From an uncultured Sutterella sp. (GTDB lineage: Bacteria > Pseudomonadota > Gammaproteobacteria > Burkholderiales > Burkholderiaceae_F), in contig CALESB010000058.1 of NCBI GenBank assembly GCA_937906995.1, forward strand, positions 1 through 64,000: a DNA stretch of 64,000 bases, written 5' to 3'. Positions 1 to 8,366 of this stretch are shown in pieces (the stretch's first letter is position 1; every line of letters starts with the position of its first letter). The translations under genes and the position numbers were made by a program. A model generated the notes under the pieces. The model saw only the letters and a list, made by a program, of their open reading frames with translations, was not told the DNA's origin and did not search any database.

Positions 1-3
1 CAT
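1..3 (-). CDS. start codon of a gene running off the left edge
   Basis: Only the initiator ATG lies in the window. On the minus strand it is preceded, five bases upstream, by a strong ribosome binding site (AAAGGAGT, positions 9-16), which makes it a believable start. It begins 45 bases after the stop codon of the nuclease-helicase gene on the same strand, with no hairpin between them, so the two are probably co-transcribed. Nothing can be said about the product; it would be the natural partner of the nuclease-helicase. Confidence 0.55.
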
Positions 4-47
4 TTGTTACTCCTTTGATGACTCAAAAGGTGTCAACTTTTTTCAGG

Positions 48-1862
48 CTAAGACAGGGTGAGCAATGTTCTATAAGTATTTTTAATAATTTCATCTACTT
101 GTTTTTGTGTTTTTGCCTGATTCTTTTTAAATTTAGCCTTCCACCCAAACAAACTTTTATCCGTTTTTGCTCGCTGATGTGCATCCGTCTGAACCAGATC
201 ATCCCGAACAATTAAATCTGGTCCCAAAATGACACCAATATAGTCAAACTCCAGACCTTGACATGTATGGATACACCCAATTTCTTCAATGCCTGAGGCC
301 AATGCCCATAAGCTACCGTAGGAAGAAAAATTCCATTGCTTTTGATAAGCGCCCTGATCCAAAGTAATATCAAAAAGTTCAGGGTTTTTCTTACTAATCC
401 AATCCCAACAGTAGCCAGCGACCACACGTGCTGATTTTCCCTCTTTTTGACGGTCGCGAATTGCTTGATGCATCTCTTGAGCAGTATCAAAAATACGAAC
501 ATCCATGTCAATAGGCTCGCACTTAAGCTCCCCCTTTTTGATACCGAGAACATTATCAACCCAGTCAATAAAGTCCTGACTTCCATTACATCGAAATTGA
601 GCAACCAAATCACAAAATGTTATGTTCGCACAACAATGCTCTGCGTGTTTCAGAATTTCTGACTCCGTACCAATATCCTTCATCGTGACACGCTGATTTT
701 CATCGATAAAAAATACAGATACCTTTGCAGAGCGAATAATCTCAAGAATTTGATTTTCACCTTCATTTGAATAGAGGCCACTTTTTTCATTGAGTCGATG
801 AGCTTCATCTGTAAGTAGCACATCAAAAAGCTCAGGACAATCCACAAAGGAGCCCGAACTTTTAAATAAGGCCTTGACCTCCTTTTGTGTATGTCTACCT
901 CCTTTCATCTTCTCTTGATAGACCGCTCTAGGTGCAGCATTTTTGCTCACATAAGCAGCCATCATTCGTTCACCAACACAACGAGCCAACAAATTCACAG
1001 CGATAACACTCTTTCCAGTTCCAGGGCCGCCCCGAACAATAACCACCTCCTTTGGCAGAACTTTCTCTGAGGTGCTCAAGGCAGATTTAACTTTGCTATA
1101 TATCGTCTCATAAGCAACTTTTTGTTCATCTATCAATGTAAATTCTTCATTACCGTCCAAAATACTTTTAATAACATCCGCTAAAGCTTTAGATGGACGA
1201 AGCTTTCCATTGTCCATCAGTTCAATTAATGCTCCACTATCTCCAAACTTAATATGTCTTTTAATAAATTCACCGAGCTTGAGTTGTTCTTCTGGCCCTT
1301 TTAAAAACACAGGTGCTTGTTTAAGCAGTGATTGATAGCGCTCGTCTCTTACTGCTGGATTAATTACGGTATGGTTGTGAAGATAGGCACAAGGTTGTAA
1401 CTCAAATTGGTTGGTATAAATATTTTCGTTAAAGTCTTTCAATAACTGTACATAGGACCAGGCTTGGTAAGAAGGATGTGGCCCCTCTTCTTCTCCCCTA
1501 CGCCCTCCACGCGAGGCAAAAAGCAACCCTTCTTTATCTGACACTGTTGAGGTAGACCACTGCTTAAGCTCAACTACAATTAAAGATGGCCGATTAAGAT
1601 CATCATAACCCGACAACAAAAAATCAATTCGCTTAGCTGTTTGAGGAACTTTATATTCCAATGCAATCCCAAAGTTTTCAGGAATTTTTGCACGGCGAAG
1701 CACCTTGTCCATCGCATCAAGGGAATGTTTCCAAGCATTCAACTCACTATTGGAGACGCCATGACCACATTTTTTTCGATAGTGTTGCTCAAGATTATCC
1801 ACCAAAGTATCACTTAAGACTTCATTGCTAAATTCACCGACTGTTGTTCTGTATATGATCAT
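48..1862 (-). CDS. PD-(D/E)XK nuclease fused to SF1 helicase (DUF2075-type)
   Basis: 604 residues. The N-terminal part shows a RecB/Mrr-like nuclease core: Asp80 in RIDFLL, Glu98-Leu-Lys100 in VVELKQW, and a following QAWSY segment near residue 133 like motif IV. The C-terminal two thirds form a superfamily-1 helicase/ATPase: Walker A GGPGTGKS near 278-285, Walker B TDEAH near 351-355, FIDENQR near 385-391, and a late CQGLEFDYIGV motif. This matches the DUF2075 group of helicase-like proteins. It should bind nucleic acid, hydrolyse ATP and cut DNA or RNA. Such nuclease-helicase fusions are common in phage-defence loci, but no defence partner is visible because the next gene leaves the window. 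The upstream ribosome binding site is weak. Domains are clear; the role is inference. Confidence 0.85.
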   Translation of the reverse strand: MIIYRTTVGEFSNEVLSDTLVDNLEQHYRKKCGHGVSNSELNAWKHSLDAMDKVLRRAKIPENFGIALEYKVPQTAKRIDFLLSGYDDLNRPSLIVVELKQWSTSTVSDKEGLLFASRGGRRGEEEGPHPSYQAWSYVQLLKDFNENIYTNQFELQPCAYLHNHTVINPAVRDERYQSLLKQAPVFLKGPEEQLKLGEFIKRHIKFGDSGALIELMDNGKLRPSKALADVIKSILDGNEEFTLIDEQKVAYETIYSKVKSALSTSEKVLPKEVVIVRGGPGTGKSVIAVNLLARCVGERMMAAYVSKNAAPRAVYQEKMKGGRHTQKEVKALFKSSGSFVDCPELFDVLLTDEAHRLNEKSGLYSNEGENQILEIIRSAKVSVFFIDENQRVTMKDIGTESEILKHAEHCCANITFCDLVAQFRCNGSQDFIDWVDNVLGIKKGELKCEPIDMDVRIFDTAQEMHQAIRDRQKEGKSARVVAGYCWDWISKKNPELFDITLDQGAYQKQWNFSSYGSLWALASGIEEIGCIHTCQGLEFDYIGVILGPDLIVRDDLVQTDAHQRAKTDKSLFGWKAKFKKNQAKTQKQVDEIIKNTYRTLLTLS

Positions 1863-2063
1863 CTTTAAGCAACCTTATGAAATCTGATTCTTTGATTTTA
1901 TCACCGTATGGACACCCCTCCATCTTCAACAATTCTGCTTTATTTTTAGGAAATTAATGAAATGTCTACGCAAGATTACCCATAGACAGAATAAATTTAC
2001 CCACTAATTTACCTCATTCACGCATAATAATGAATTTCATCTCAACATTTTCTTTGATTTTCA

Positions 2064-3548
2064 ATGATTAGTTTTAATCCCACCGCCATTACATTTTGCG
2101 GCTATTTAATTCTAATGTTAGGCGTAGGACTTTTTGCCTGGCGTTATACCAAAAGCTTTAATGACTACATCCTAGGGGGGCGACGTTTCGGCAGCTTTGT
2201 CACAGCCTTAAGCGTAGGTGCTAGCGACATGAGTGGCTGGCTCTTAATGGGCTTGCCAGGTGCTGTATTTCTTCATGGGATTTCAGAAAGTTGGTTAGCC
2301 ATTGGATTAATTATCGGCACTTACTTTAATTGGAGACTCGTCGCGGCTCGGTTGCGTCTTTATACAGAACGTTGCCAAAATGCTCTTACACTCCCCGACT
2401 ACCTAACCAAGCGCTTTGAAGACAATAGCCGAGTTTTAAGTATTTGCTTTTCGTTACTCATTTTGTTCTTCTTCACAATCTATGCTGCTAGCGGCATGGT
2501 TGCTGGTGCACGACTTTTTGAAAATACTTTTCAACTGGACTATCAGACTGCACTATGGCTTGGTGCCATCGCTACAATTTCCTATGTCTTTATAGGTGGA
2601 TTCCTCGCCGTCAGTTGGACCGACACCATTCAAGCAGCATTAATGTGCTTGGCTTTAATTGTTACTCCTTTTGCTGTCATGATTGACCTTGGCGGTGCTA
2701 GCACGACCATAGAACAAGTCCGAGCAATTGACCCTAACATGCTCTCATTGACTACTGGCCAAACTGTGATTGGTGTTTTAAGTCTTTTGGCGTGGGGTTT
2801 AGGATATTTTGGTCAACCTCATATTTTGGTTCGCTTCATGGCAGCAAAATCTGTTGACGTCATTCCAAATGCTCGACGCGTCTCCATTCTTTGGATGCTG
2901 TTTTGTTTAGGTGGCGCTGTATGCGTTGGCTTTTTCGGTGCAGCATTCTTTGCGCAACACAGCTCTGTTGCAACGTCGGTCATTGAAAACCCAGAGCGAG
3001 TCTTCATTGTTCTAGCACAAGTTCTCTTTAATCCTTGGATTGCAGGCGTTTTAATGTCCGCCATCTTGTCGGCTGTTATGAGTACCCTTTCTTGCCAACT
3101 TCTGGTTTGCTCTTCAACGCTTACCGAGGACCTCTATCGCGCGTTTATCCGTCCTCATGCGAAAGTTTGGGAGTTAGTATGGTTTGGCCGCGCAATGGTT
3201 ATTGCTGTTGCTTTGGTAGCAATTTACATTGCTATGGATCCTACCAGTAAAGTGCTTAACCTTGTAAGCTATGCTTGGGCTGGCTTTGGTGCCTCATTGG
3301 GCCCGGTTGTTCTTATGAGCCTCTGGTACAAAGGCATGACTCGAAATGGTGCTTTAGCAGGAATGATTGTTGGTGGCCTCACGGTGGTAATTTGGCATCA
3401 CTTTGCGTTCTTTGGCTTATACGAGATATTGCCCGGATTTATCCTAAGTGCATTGACGATTTTTGCCGTCAGTCGTCTAGATAAAAAACCATCGCAATCC
3501 ATGCTAGAGGCCTTCGACGGTGTTGATCTTATAGCCCAAAAACACTAA
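2064..3548 (+). CDS. putP: sodium/proline symporter
   Basis: 494 residues, a typical length for PutP of the SSS (solute:sodium symporter) family, an inner-membrane carrier that imports L-proline with sodium. The N-terminal segment SDMSG at residues 54-58 places Asp55 exactly where E. coli PutP has its sodium-binding Asp55, and SAVMSTLSC further on corresponds to the second sodium-site Ser-Thr pair. About 13 hydrophobic segments are visible. The ATG has no obvious Shine-Dalgarno sequence. It is divergent from the nuclease-helicase gene across about 200 bases and is a single-gene unit with hairpins downstream. Proline as substrate is well supported by similarity, but close SSS relatives could carry other amino acids. 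Confidence 0.9.
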   Translation: MISFNPTAITFCGYLILMLGVGLFAWRYTKSFNDYILGGRRFGSFVTALSVGASDMSGWLLMGLPGAVFLHGISESWLAIGLIIGTYFNWRLVAARLRLYTERCQNALTLPDYLTKRFEDNSRVLSICFSLLILFFFTIYAASGMVAGARLFENTFQLDYQTALWLGAIATISYVFIGGFLAVSWTDTIQAALMCLALIVTPFAVMIDLGGASTTIEQVRAIDPNMLSLTTGQTVIGVLSLLAWGLGYFGQPHILVRFMAAKSVDVIPNARRVSILWMLFCLGGAVCVGFFGAAFFAQHSSVATSVIENPERVFIVLAQVLFNPWIAGVLMSAILSAVMSTLSCQLLVCSSTLTEDLYRAFIRPHAKVWELVWFGRAMVIAVALVAIYIAMDPTSKVLNLVSYAWAGFGASLGPVVLMSLWYKGMTRNGALAGMIVGGLTVVIWHHFAFFGLYEILPGFILSALTIFAVSRLDKKPSQSMLEAFDGVDLIAQKH

Positions 3549-3556
3549 CTTAAATT

Positions 3557-3586
3557 ATCAAGGGACTCTATAGCGAGTCCCTTGAT
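3557..3586 (+). terminator. hairpin after putP
   Basis: A perfect 12-bp inverted repeat (3557-3568 with 3575-3586, six-base loop) lies just after the putP stop. It lacks a U-run, so it may be a weak terminator or an mRNA 3' stabiliser. Confidence 0.5.
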
Positions 3587-3651
3587 ATCATTTATCATAA
3601 TTTTCTCTACTTAGAAATTCATCAAGAATCCCGTTAAAATGCTTCCTATTG

Positions 3652-3671
3652 AGACCGAATTCGGTCTTTTT
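3652..3671 (+). terminator. perfect palindrome followed by T-run
   Basis: AGACCGAATTCGGTCT (3652-3667) is a perfect 16-bp palindrome followed at once by five T. As RNA it can form a 6-bp stem with an AATT loop plus U-tract, a short intrinsic terminator that would back up the putP hairpin. Because it lies only 19 bases before the next start codon, it could instead be an operator for that gene. Confidence 0.4.
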
Positions 3672-3685
3672 CTATAAGGTTTAAA

Positions 3686-4039
3686 ATGGCTTATCTTTTT
3701 TGCGCCGGTTGGCGGATGAACTCTCAAGTCTCGGCGCTCAAAGTTGGGGAAATTATGCCCCCCATCGAAGTTGCCAAAATTGATGTCGATAACTTTTTTG
3801 GTTTGAACAGACACGTTGACTATTTTGTTGACACGGATACAGACGTTCTTTTTGACACTGAACGCCACTACTATGTATCTGGCAAGATCCTAAATATTCA
3901 CGAAGTGTGGTCTTATGGAGGTGAAAAGCACTTAGTTAATACAATGAAGGCTGAACCTGTTGATGAATGCTCACGCCCCAACTTTAAGTTTGAAGGTCAT
4001 CTTATCGAGTTTGACTTGGTCAAAAGTCAACCCGAGTAA
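3686..4039 (+). CDS. hypothetical protein, 117 aa
   Basis: I do not recognise the family. The product is a soluble, mildly acidic 117-residue protein without signal peptide or membrane segment. It is rich in Asp, Val and Phe and has three cysteines or fewer, with no cysteine pair or other obvious catalytic motif. The ATG is preceded by TAAGG. A strong bidirectional terminator follows three bases after the stop. It stands alone between putP and the convergent biotin operon, so context gives no functional hint. Confidence 0.6.
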   Translation: MAYLFCAGWRMNSQVSALKVGEIMPPIEVAKIDVDNFFGLNRHVDYFVDTDTDVLFDTERHYYVSGKILNIHEVWSYGGEKHLVNTMKAEPVDECSRPNFKFEGHLIEFDLVKSQPE

Positions 4040-4042
4040 AAT

Positions 4043-4074
4043 AAAGGCATCATGTTCTTGATGCCTTTGCTTTT
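4043..4074. terminator. bidirectional intrinsic terminator
   Basis: Perfect 10-bp stem (4043-4052 with 4059-4068, six-base loop) flanked by GCTTTTT on the plus side and a T-rich stretch on the minus side. It serves the hypothetical gene on the left and the transporter gene that converges from the right. Confidence 0.85.
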
Positions 4075-4076
4075 TC

Positions 4077-5381
4077 TTACCTTTGTTTTGTTTCGTTACT
4101 TGCCTGTAAAGAAAGTATGATTGATAAGCCAATCGCCATATAACTAATTTCAGTGATTTGGGTCATTTCAGAAATAAGACCTAATGATCCGCCTACAATA
4201 ACCGCACTCAGTGCCCAACGATAATTAAGTGGCTTGGCTACCATCATTGCTATGAATACGGGCGCTACAACACCACAGACATAGATGTTATTGGCCATCA
4301 ATAAAAGTCCTAAGATTCCCTTGTCAGCACATGACAATATGTAGCCTAAAAAGCCAATTACAAGGATACAAGCTCGAGAAAATTGAACTGTTGGTCGGTG
4401 AAACAAGTCATTACTTAATACGGTTGCTGCCGTAATTAAGCAAGAATCTGCTGAGGATAAAATTGCACTCATGAGAGCCAGTAAAAGGACGGTTTGCCCC
4501 CAAATCGGCAACAGAGAAACCATCTCCATTAAAACCTTATCTGCAGCAACACCACTCGGTAATAGCCCCTGTGCCATGATTCCAATCGATACTATTAATG
4601 TGGTCATTACAAGAAGTCCTATAACTGCCAACCATCCTGACTGATAGGCAATCACTTCATTTTTCGCACTCATAAAGCGTGAAAAAAGCATAGGACAAAT
4701 AACATAACTTCCACCTAACAGAAGAAGAAAATACGAGACCTTAGACAATCCAAAATGGTTATTTATTAATTCAAAGCTTGTATTTGATAGAGTATTTTGG
4801 GCCGTACCTAAAGAAAAACAAAATAACAATAACAAGCCTACAAGCATAACTAACAGTTGAAGCACATCGCTTTTCATGACCGAAGTCTGGCCACCTAAAA
4901 GCGTATATGCCACAATAAAAATCACACCGGCTACAAGTGCCACTGACGGGTTCCAATCGGTTAAAAGTGATACAACCTGTCCCATTGCTACGAATTGAGC
5001 GGCAAGAATAGCTATCCAAGCAAAAAAGATAACGATCGTAATGGCTCGGTGAGTTTGAGGACCTAAGTCTCTTTTCACAATCTCTGGCATTGTTAACCCG
5101 GCACTTGCACGTACTTTCTTTGCTAAGAAGAAAGTTAAAATCGACAAACCTATTGCGCCGGAACCTAACCACCAAAATGCAGGCCACCCTACTTGATAGG
5201 CTAAGCCGCACATGCCAATGGTAGCGGAACCTCCAACACAGGATGCAATCAACGAAAAAGTCACCTGTGTTCTTGATGAAGCTCGATTATTAATGAAAAA
5301 ACCAGAGGCGTTTTTAACGCCCCTAGCATCCCAAAAAGCCATTGTAAAAAAAATGGCAACATAGATCAGAAAAATGCTCAT
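4077..5381 (-). CDS. SSS-family sodium:solute symporter coupled to bioDA
   Basis: 434 residues with about 12 hydrophobic segments. SSS-family features include the N-terminal FINNRASS segment, SCVGGSATIG near the first sodium-site helix, and a late LMSAILSSADSCLITAATV segment equivalent to the sodium-site serines. It is clearly distinct from PutP in this window. Its ATG overlaps the stop of the BioDA gene as ATGA (5378-5381), so translation is probably coupled. Known SSS substrates include proline, pantothenate, sugars and short carboxylates. The position suggests uptake of a biotin-pathway compound (pimelate, KAPA, DAPA, dethiobiotin or biotin), but that is inference from context only. Confidence 0.85.
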   Translation of the reverse strand: MSIFLIYVAIFFTMAFWDARGVKNASGFFINNRASSRTQVTFSLIASCVGGSATIGMCGLAYQVGWPAFWWLGSGAIGLSILTFFLAKKVRASAGLTMPEIVKRDLGPQTHRAITIVIFFAWIAILAAQFVAMGQVVSLLTDWNPSVALVAGVIFIVAYTLLGGQTSVMKSDVLQLLVMLVGLLLLFCFSLGTAQNTLSNTSFELINNHFGLSKVSYFLLLLGGSYVICPMLFSRFMSAKNEVIAYQSGWLAVIGLLVMTTLIVSIGIMAQGLLPSGVAADKVLMEMVSLLPIWGQTVLLLALMSAILSSADSCLITAATVLSNDLFHRPTVQFSRACILVIGFLGYILSCADKGILGLLLMANNIYVCGVVAPVFIAMMVAKPLNYRWALSAVIVGGSLGLISEMTQITEISYMAIGLSIILSLQASNETKQR

Positions 5382-7399
5382 GCAAAGACCTGCTCTTTCA
5401 CAGCCCCTACAACTGCTTTACATAACATATCTAATTCCTCATCCGTCACTGTGAATGCTGGCATCAAATAAATGAGATGGCCAAAAGGTCTAACCCAAAC
5501 ACCATGTTCAACAAAATAACTTGTCAATGCCCGTGTATTGACGGGAATGTCCATTTCTAACACACCAATGGCACCTAATACTCGAACATCTTTAACATGC
5601 GGCAATGTTCTTGCTTGCTCTAAATGAAGTTTTAAATAACTTTGAATATGAGCGACGTTTTCTTGCCAGTGACTCTCCACAAATAGATCTAAACTTGCAC
5701 AAGCCGCTGCACAAGCTAGAGGATTGGCCATAAAGGTTGGCCCATGCATAAAAGCTCCGCCCGTTTCTGTTTCTTCAGCGGAAATTATCTCTGCAACTTT
5801 TTCAGATGTTAGTGTTGCAGACAAAGTTAGCATTCCTCCTGTCAACCCCTTGCCAACACACATAATATCCGGCTCAACTCCGGCCCACTCACAAGCAAAT
5901 GTCCTGCCAGTTCGACCAAAACCGGTGGCGATTTCATCAACGATAAGCAAAATGTGATAACGATCACAAAGTTCTCGTACCCCTTTTAAATAATTAGGGT
6001 GGTAAAACCACATACCACCAGCTCCTTGCACGATTGGCTCAAGAACAATTGCTGCAATTTCGTCTCCTCGACTTTGAAGATAGCTTTCAACAACCTCTAA
6101 ATCTTGCGGGTTAAACTCCTGACCAAAAGCACTAGTAGGGCGCGGGGCAAAAATTTGCTCATGTAAGATTCCTCTAAACAAAGAATGCATCCCATCAATA
6201 GGATCGCATACTTGCATAGCACCTTGAGTATCTCCGTGGTACCCCCCCCTTGGCGTAAGGAAAACCCTCTTTTGTGTTTTACCAAGAGCCGCCCAATACT
6301 GAATGGCCATTTTTAAAGCAACCTCAATCGCGACTGAGCCAGAGTCGGCATAAAAAATATGCTTCAAATTTTGGGGTACTAAGGCCAATAGCTTTTGACC
6401 CAATCGGATTGCAGGCTCGTGTGTCAAACCTCCAAACATCACATGGGATAATTTTCCTACTTGCTGTTGAATAGCCTCAATCAAACGGGGATGTGAGTAT
6501 CCATGCATGGTGCACCACCAAGATGAGGTTCCATCAATCAGAGTTTTGCCATTTTGTAACCTCAAAGTGCGTCCCTTTGCTGACTCAACCATCTGAACAG
6601 GTAAAGGATTCTTTGTTGAAGTGTAGGGATGCCACAGATGATCTCGGTCAAACTGCATTAACGAAGCGATACTATTTGAGTCATTTTGAGTCTTGATTGC
6701 ATCATAAATTGCTTGCATCGCCTCCAAACCAATCTCTCCATCGTCAGAATAGTCAACTGAGGTCAGTAATGGGACTCCTTGCTTTTGACCGAGTGCACGC
6801 AATGACTCTACGTTCTTTTTTAAAAAACGCTTTTGATTTTCGATGTCGTCCCCTGCTCCAGCATCTAAGGATTCTTCCGGTTTAACTCGATTTAGAACCA
6901 TACCCAACACATGAATTCCACGATTCTTTAACGCTTCCAAGCTCAACGCGGCATGATTAAGACAACCCAGCTTATTTCCGACAACTAACAACACAGGCAT
7001 ATTTATTTGTTGCATAAAATCCAGCATTGTTTCGCTCTTATTTAACGGGACAAATAACCCACCAGCACCTTCTACCAATATAAATTCATTATTAATTTTT
7101 TGCTGATTAAAGCTTTGCATCAAGCTTTCCACCGTCAAACGATCTCCCTGAAGCTCTGCAGCAAGATCGGGAGAGCATGCAGGTTCATACATTTTTAAAA
7201 CCGTTGCCCTAGCTCCTGTTTGCTGATACTGTGTCACATCAGGCGCCAATAAGCCCGAAGCATTTCTAAAGCAACCCGTCTGAACAGGCTTAATCGCTAT
7301 AACTTTTTCACGATGCGATAAGAGGAGCTTTAATAGTGCAACAGTCACCGAAGTCTTACCTACATCTGTATCTGTTCCTGTAATAAATAAACCTTGCAT
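5378..7399 (-). CDS. bioDA: bifunctional dethiobiotin synthetase / DAPA aminotransferase (BioD-BioA fusion)
   Basis: 673 residues in one uninterrupted frame joining two normally separate biotin enzymes. Residues 1 to about 235 are BioD: GTDTDVGKTS (8-17) is the P-loop and Lys37 in IKPVQTG matches the catalytic region. Residues from about 244 are BioA: HPYTS and SSWWCTMHG at the N-terminus, DEIATGFGRTG, and the PLP lysine near 517 in VGKGLTGG. BioA makes DAPA from KAPA with SAM as amino donor; BioD then closes the ureido ring with ATP and CO2. The BioD-BioA domain order is the one known from plants and fungi. A good SD (AGGAG) precedes the ATG. I found no recognisable BirA operator upstream and no bioB, bioF or bioC in the window. 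Confidence 0.95.
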   Translation of the reverse strand: MQGLFITGTDTDVGKTSVTVALLKLLLSHREKVIAIKPVQTGCFRNASGLLAPDVTQYQQTGARATVLKMYEPACSPDLAAELQGDRLTVESLMQSFNQQKINNEFILVEGAGGLFVPLNKSETMLDFMQQINMPVLLVVGNKLGCLNHAALSLEALKNRGIHVLGMVLNRVKPEESLDAGAGDDIENQKRFLKKNVESLRALGQKQGVPLLTSVDYSDDGEIGLEAMQAIYDAIKTQNDSNSIASLMQFDRDHLWHPYTSTKNPLPVQMVESAKGRTLRLQNGKTLIDGTSSWWCTMHGYSHPRLIEAIQQQVGKLSHVMFGGLTHEPAIRLGQKLLALVPQNLKHIFYADSGSVAIEVALKMAIQYWAALGKTQKRVFLTPRGGYHGDTQGAMQVCDPIDGMHSLFRGILHEQIFAPRPTSAFGQEFNPQDLEVVESYLQSRGDEIAAIVLEPIVQGAGGMWFYHPNYLKGVRELCDRYHILLIVDEIATGFGRTGRTFACEWAGVEPDIMCVGKGLTGGMLTLSATLTSEKVAEIISAEETETGGAFMHGPTFMANPLACAAACASLDLFVESHWQENVAHIQSYLKLHLEQARTLPHVKDVRVLGAIGVLEMDIPVNTRALTSYFVEHGVWVRPFGHLIYLMPAFTVTDEELDMLCKAVVGAVKEQVFA

Positions 7400-7565
7400 G
7401 ACTACTCCTGTCTCTCTTTATTCATAACGGGGTCAAGTTTGCCACAGATATTAAGCTTTCTCGAGTATTGTTAATGACTTTCACATAATCACACATTTTC
7501 GTACCGGAGTCATTGGTAGAATCGAACCATTCCGATTCAGAGAATTCATCTCAGGAGTATTTTTT

Positions 7566-7979
7566 ATGAAAAAGTCTATTACTGTGGCTGTGATTGCAGT
7601 TTTAGCTGCAACCTTAAGTGCTTGCTCTAGCGAAACAAGTCCGACAGAAGAAAATTGCAAAATCGGTCATATTAATGATGTCGCCATGAAACATGGCTTA
7701 GAAAAAGCAGCTCAACTAAGCGAAAACTGCATCAAGAAGGGCTACGACGATAGTGTTCAATGGCTTAATAAGCAAAAAGAACAAGCTGAAGACCTTGGTG
7801 ATGACATCAAAAACAAAGGGGAAAAATTCGCTGATGATGTTAAAGACAAGGGGGAGAAAATTGGTAACGATATCAAAAACAAGAGTGAGCAACTAAGAAA
7901 TAAAGGTGAAGATTTAAAAAATAAAGTTGTTGACTTTTCTAACGAAACCGTTGAAAAAGGTAAAAACTTAATCAAATAA
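7566..7979 (+). CDS. small lipoprotein with 11-residue helical repeats
   Basis: 137 residues. The N-terminus is a lipoprotein signal peptide ending in the lipobox LSAC with Cys20 as lipidation site. From about residue 75 the protein becomes a highly charged helix with 11-residue periodicity: DIKNKGEKFAD, DVKDKGEKIGN, DIKNKSEQLRN in succession. Such 11-mers are typical of LEA-like and apolipoprotein-like amphipathic helices that lie along membranes or stabilise proteins. Two cysteines in the mature part (in EENCK and SENCI) could form a disulphide. A strong SD (AGGAGT) precedes the ATG. It is divergent from bioDA and monocistronic. The role, perhaps envelope stabilisation, is inference. Confidence 0.8.
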   Translation: MKKSITVAVIAVLAATLSACSSETSPTEENCKIGHINDVAMKHGLEKAAQLSENCIKKGYDDSVQWLNKQKEQAEDLGDDIKNKGEKFADDVKDKGEKIGNDIKNKSEQLRNKGEDLKNKVVDFSNETVEKGKNLIK

Positions 7980-7986
7980 ATGCACG

Positions 7987-8012
7987 ATGCCCGAGGTAAT
8001 CGGGCATTTTTT
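7987..8012 (+). terminator. intrinsic terminator after lipoprotein gene
   Basis: 7-bp GC-rich stem ATGCCCG/CGGGCAT (7987-7993 with 8001-8007) with a seven-base loop followed by TTTTT. Confidence 0.85.
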
Positions 8013-8193
8013 ATGCCCTTGTTTTTCTTAAAAACTTTACGAAATCATCAACAACTCGTGCCAGTGGACTGATCGCATTGCGTTGTGCCTCAGCCACTAT
8101 TCTTTGCATTTCTATCTTACGCTCTTGTTCACGCTTTAGAGCGGGCCCTGATATCCACCAAGGTTCAATATCGTAATTGTTCGAGTATTTCAT
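8011..8193 (-). CDS. small hypothetical protein, 60 aa
   Basis: Not recognised. The start chosen is the ATG at 8193, because GGAG sits six bases upstream; a TTG twelve bases earlier has no such site. The product begins MKYSNNYDIEPWW and continues as a charged helix rich in Arg, Glu and Gln, ending FVKFLRKTRA. There is no signal peptide or membrane segment. It converges on the lipoprotein gene. Two overlapping GATC-bounded inverted repeats lie upstream and may be its control sites. Confidence 0.5.
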   Translation of the reverse strand: MKYSNNYDIEPWWISGPALKREQERKIEMQRIVAEAQRNAISPLARVVDDFVKFLRKTRA

Positions 8194-8216
8194 ATACATC
8201 TCCAAAACCCTATAAA

Positions 8217-8242
8217 GATCATTATATGATCTATATATGATC
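8217..8242 (-). promoter_or_regulatory. two overlapping GATC inverted repeats
   Basis: GATCATTATATGATC (8217-8231) and GATCTATATATGATC (8228-8242) share one GATC and are each near-palindromic. They lie 24-49 bases upstream of the 60-residue gene, where a repressor would cover its promoter. They may equally be methylation-sensitive sites, since each contains two Dam targets. No binding protein can be named. Confidence 0.35.
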
Positions 8243-8366
8243 TATGTCAACATATAGCTTATTAATTGAGCCTTACTTGTTCCAACAATAAAGTCTTCAT
8301 ACAGCATATACATCTGAGATTTTTAGAGTTATAGTAAATAGAAAGGTAGACAAAAGGGAGGATCTT

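Noticed and set aside
7400..7565. Possible BirA operator between bioDA and the lipoprotein gene
   Set aside because: No copy of the TTGTAAAC/GTTTACAA pair is present; the TTGTTAATG stretch is too different.
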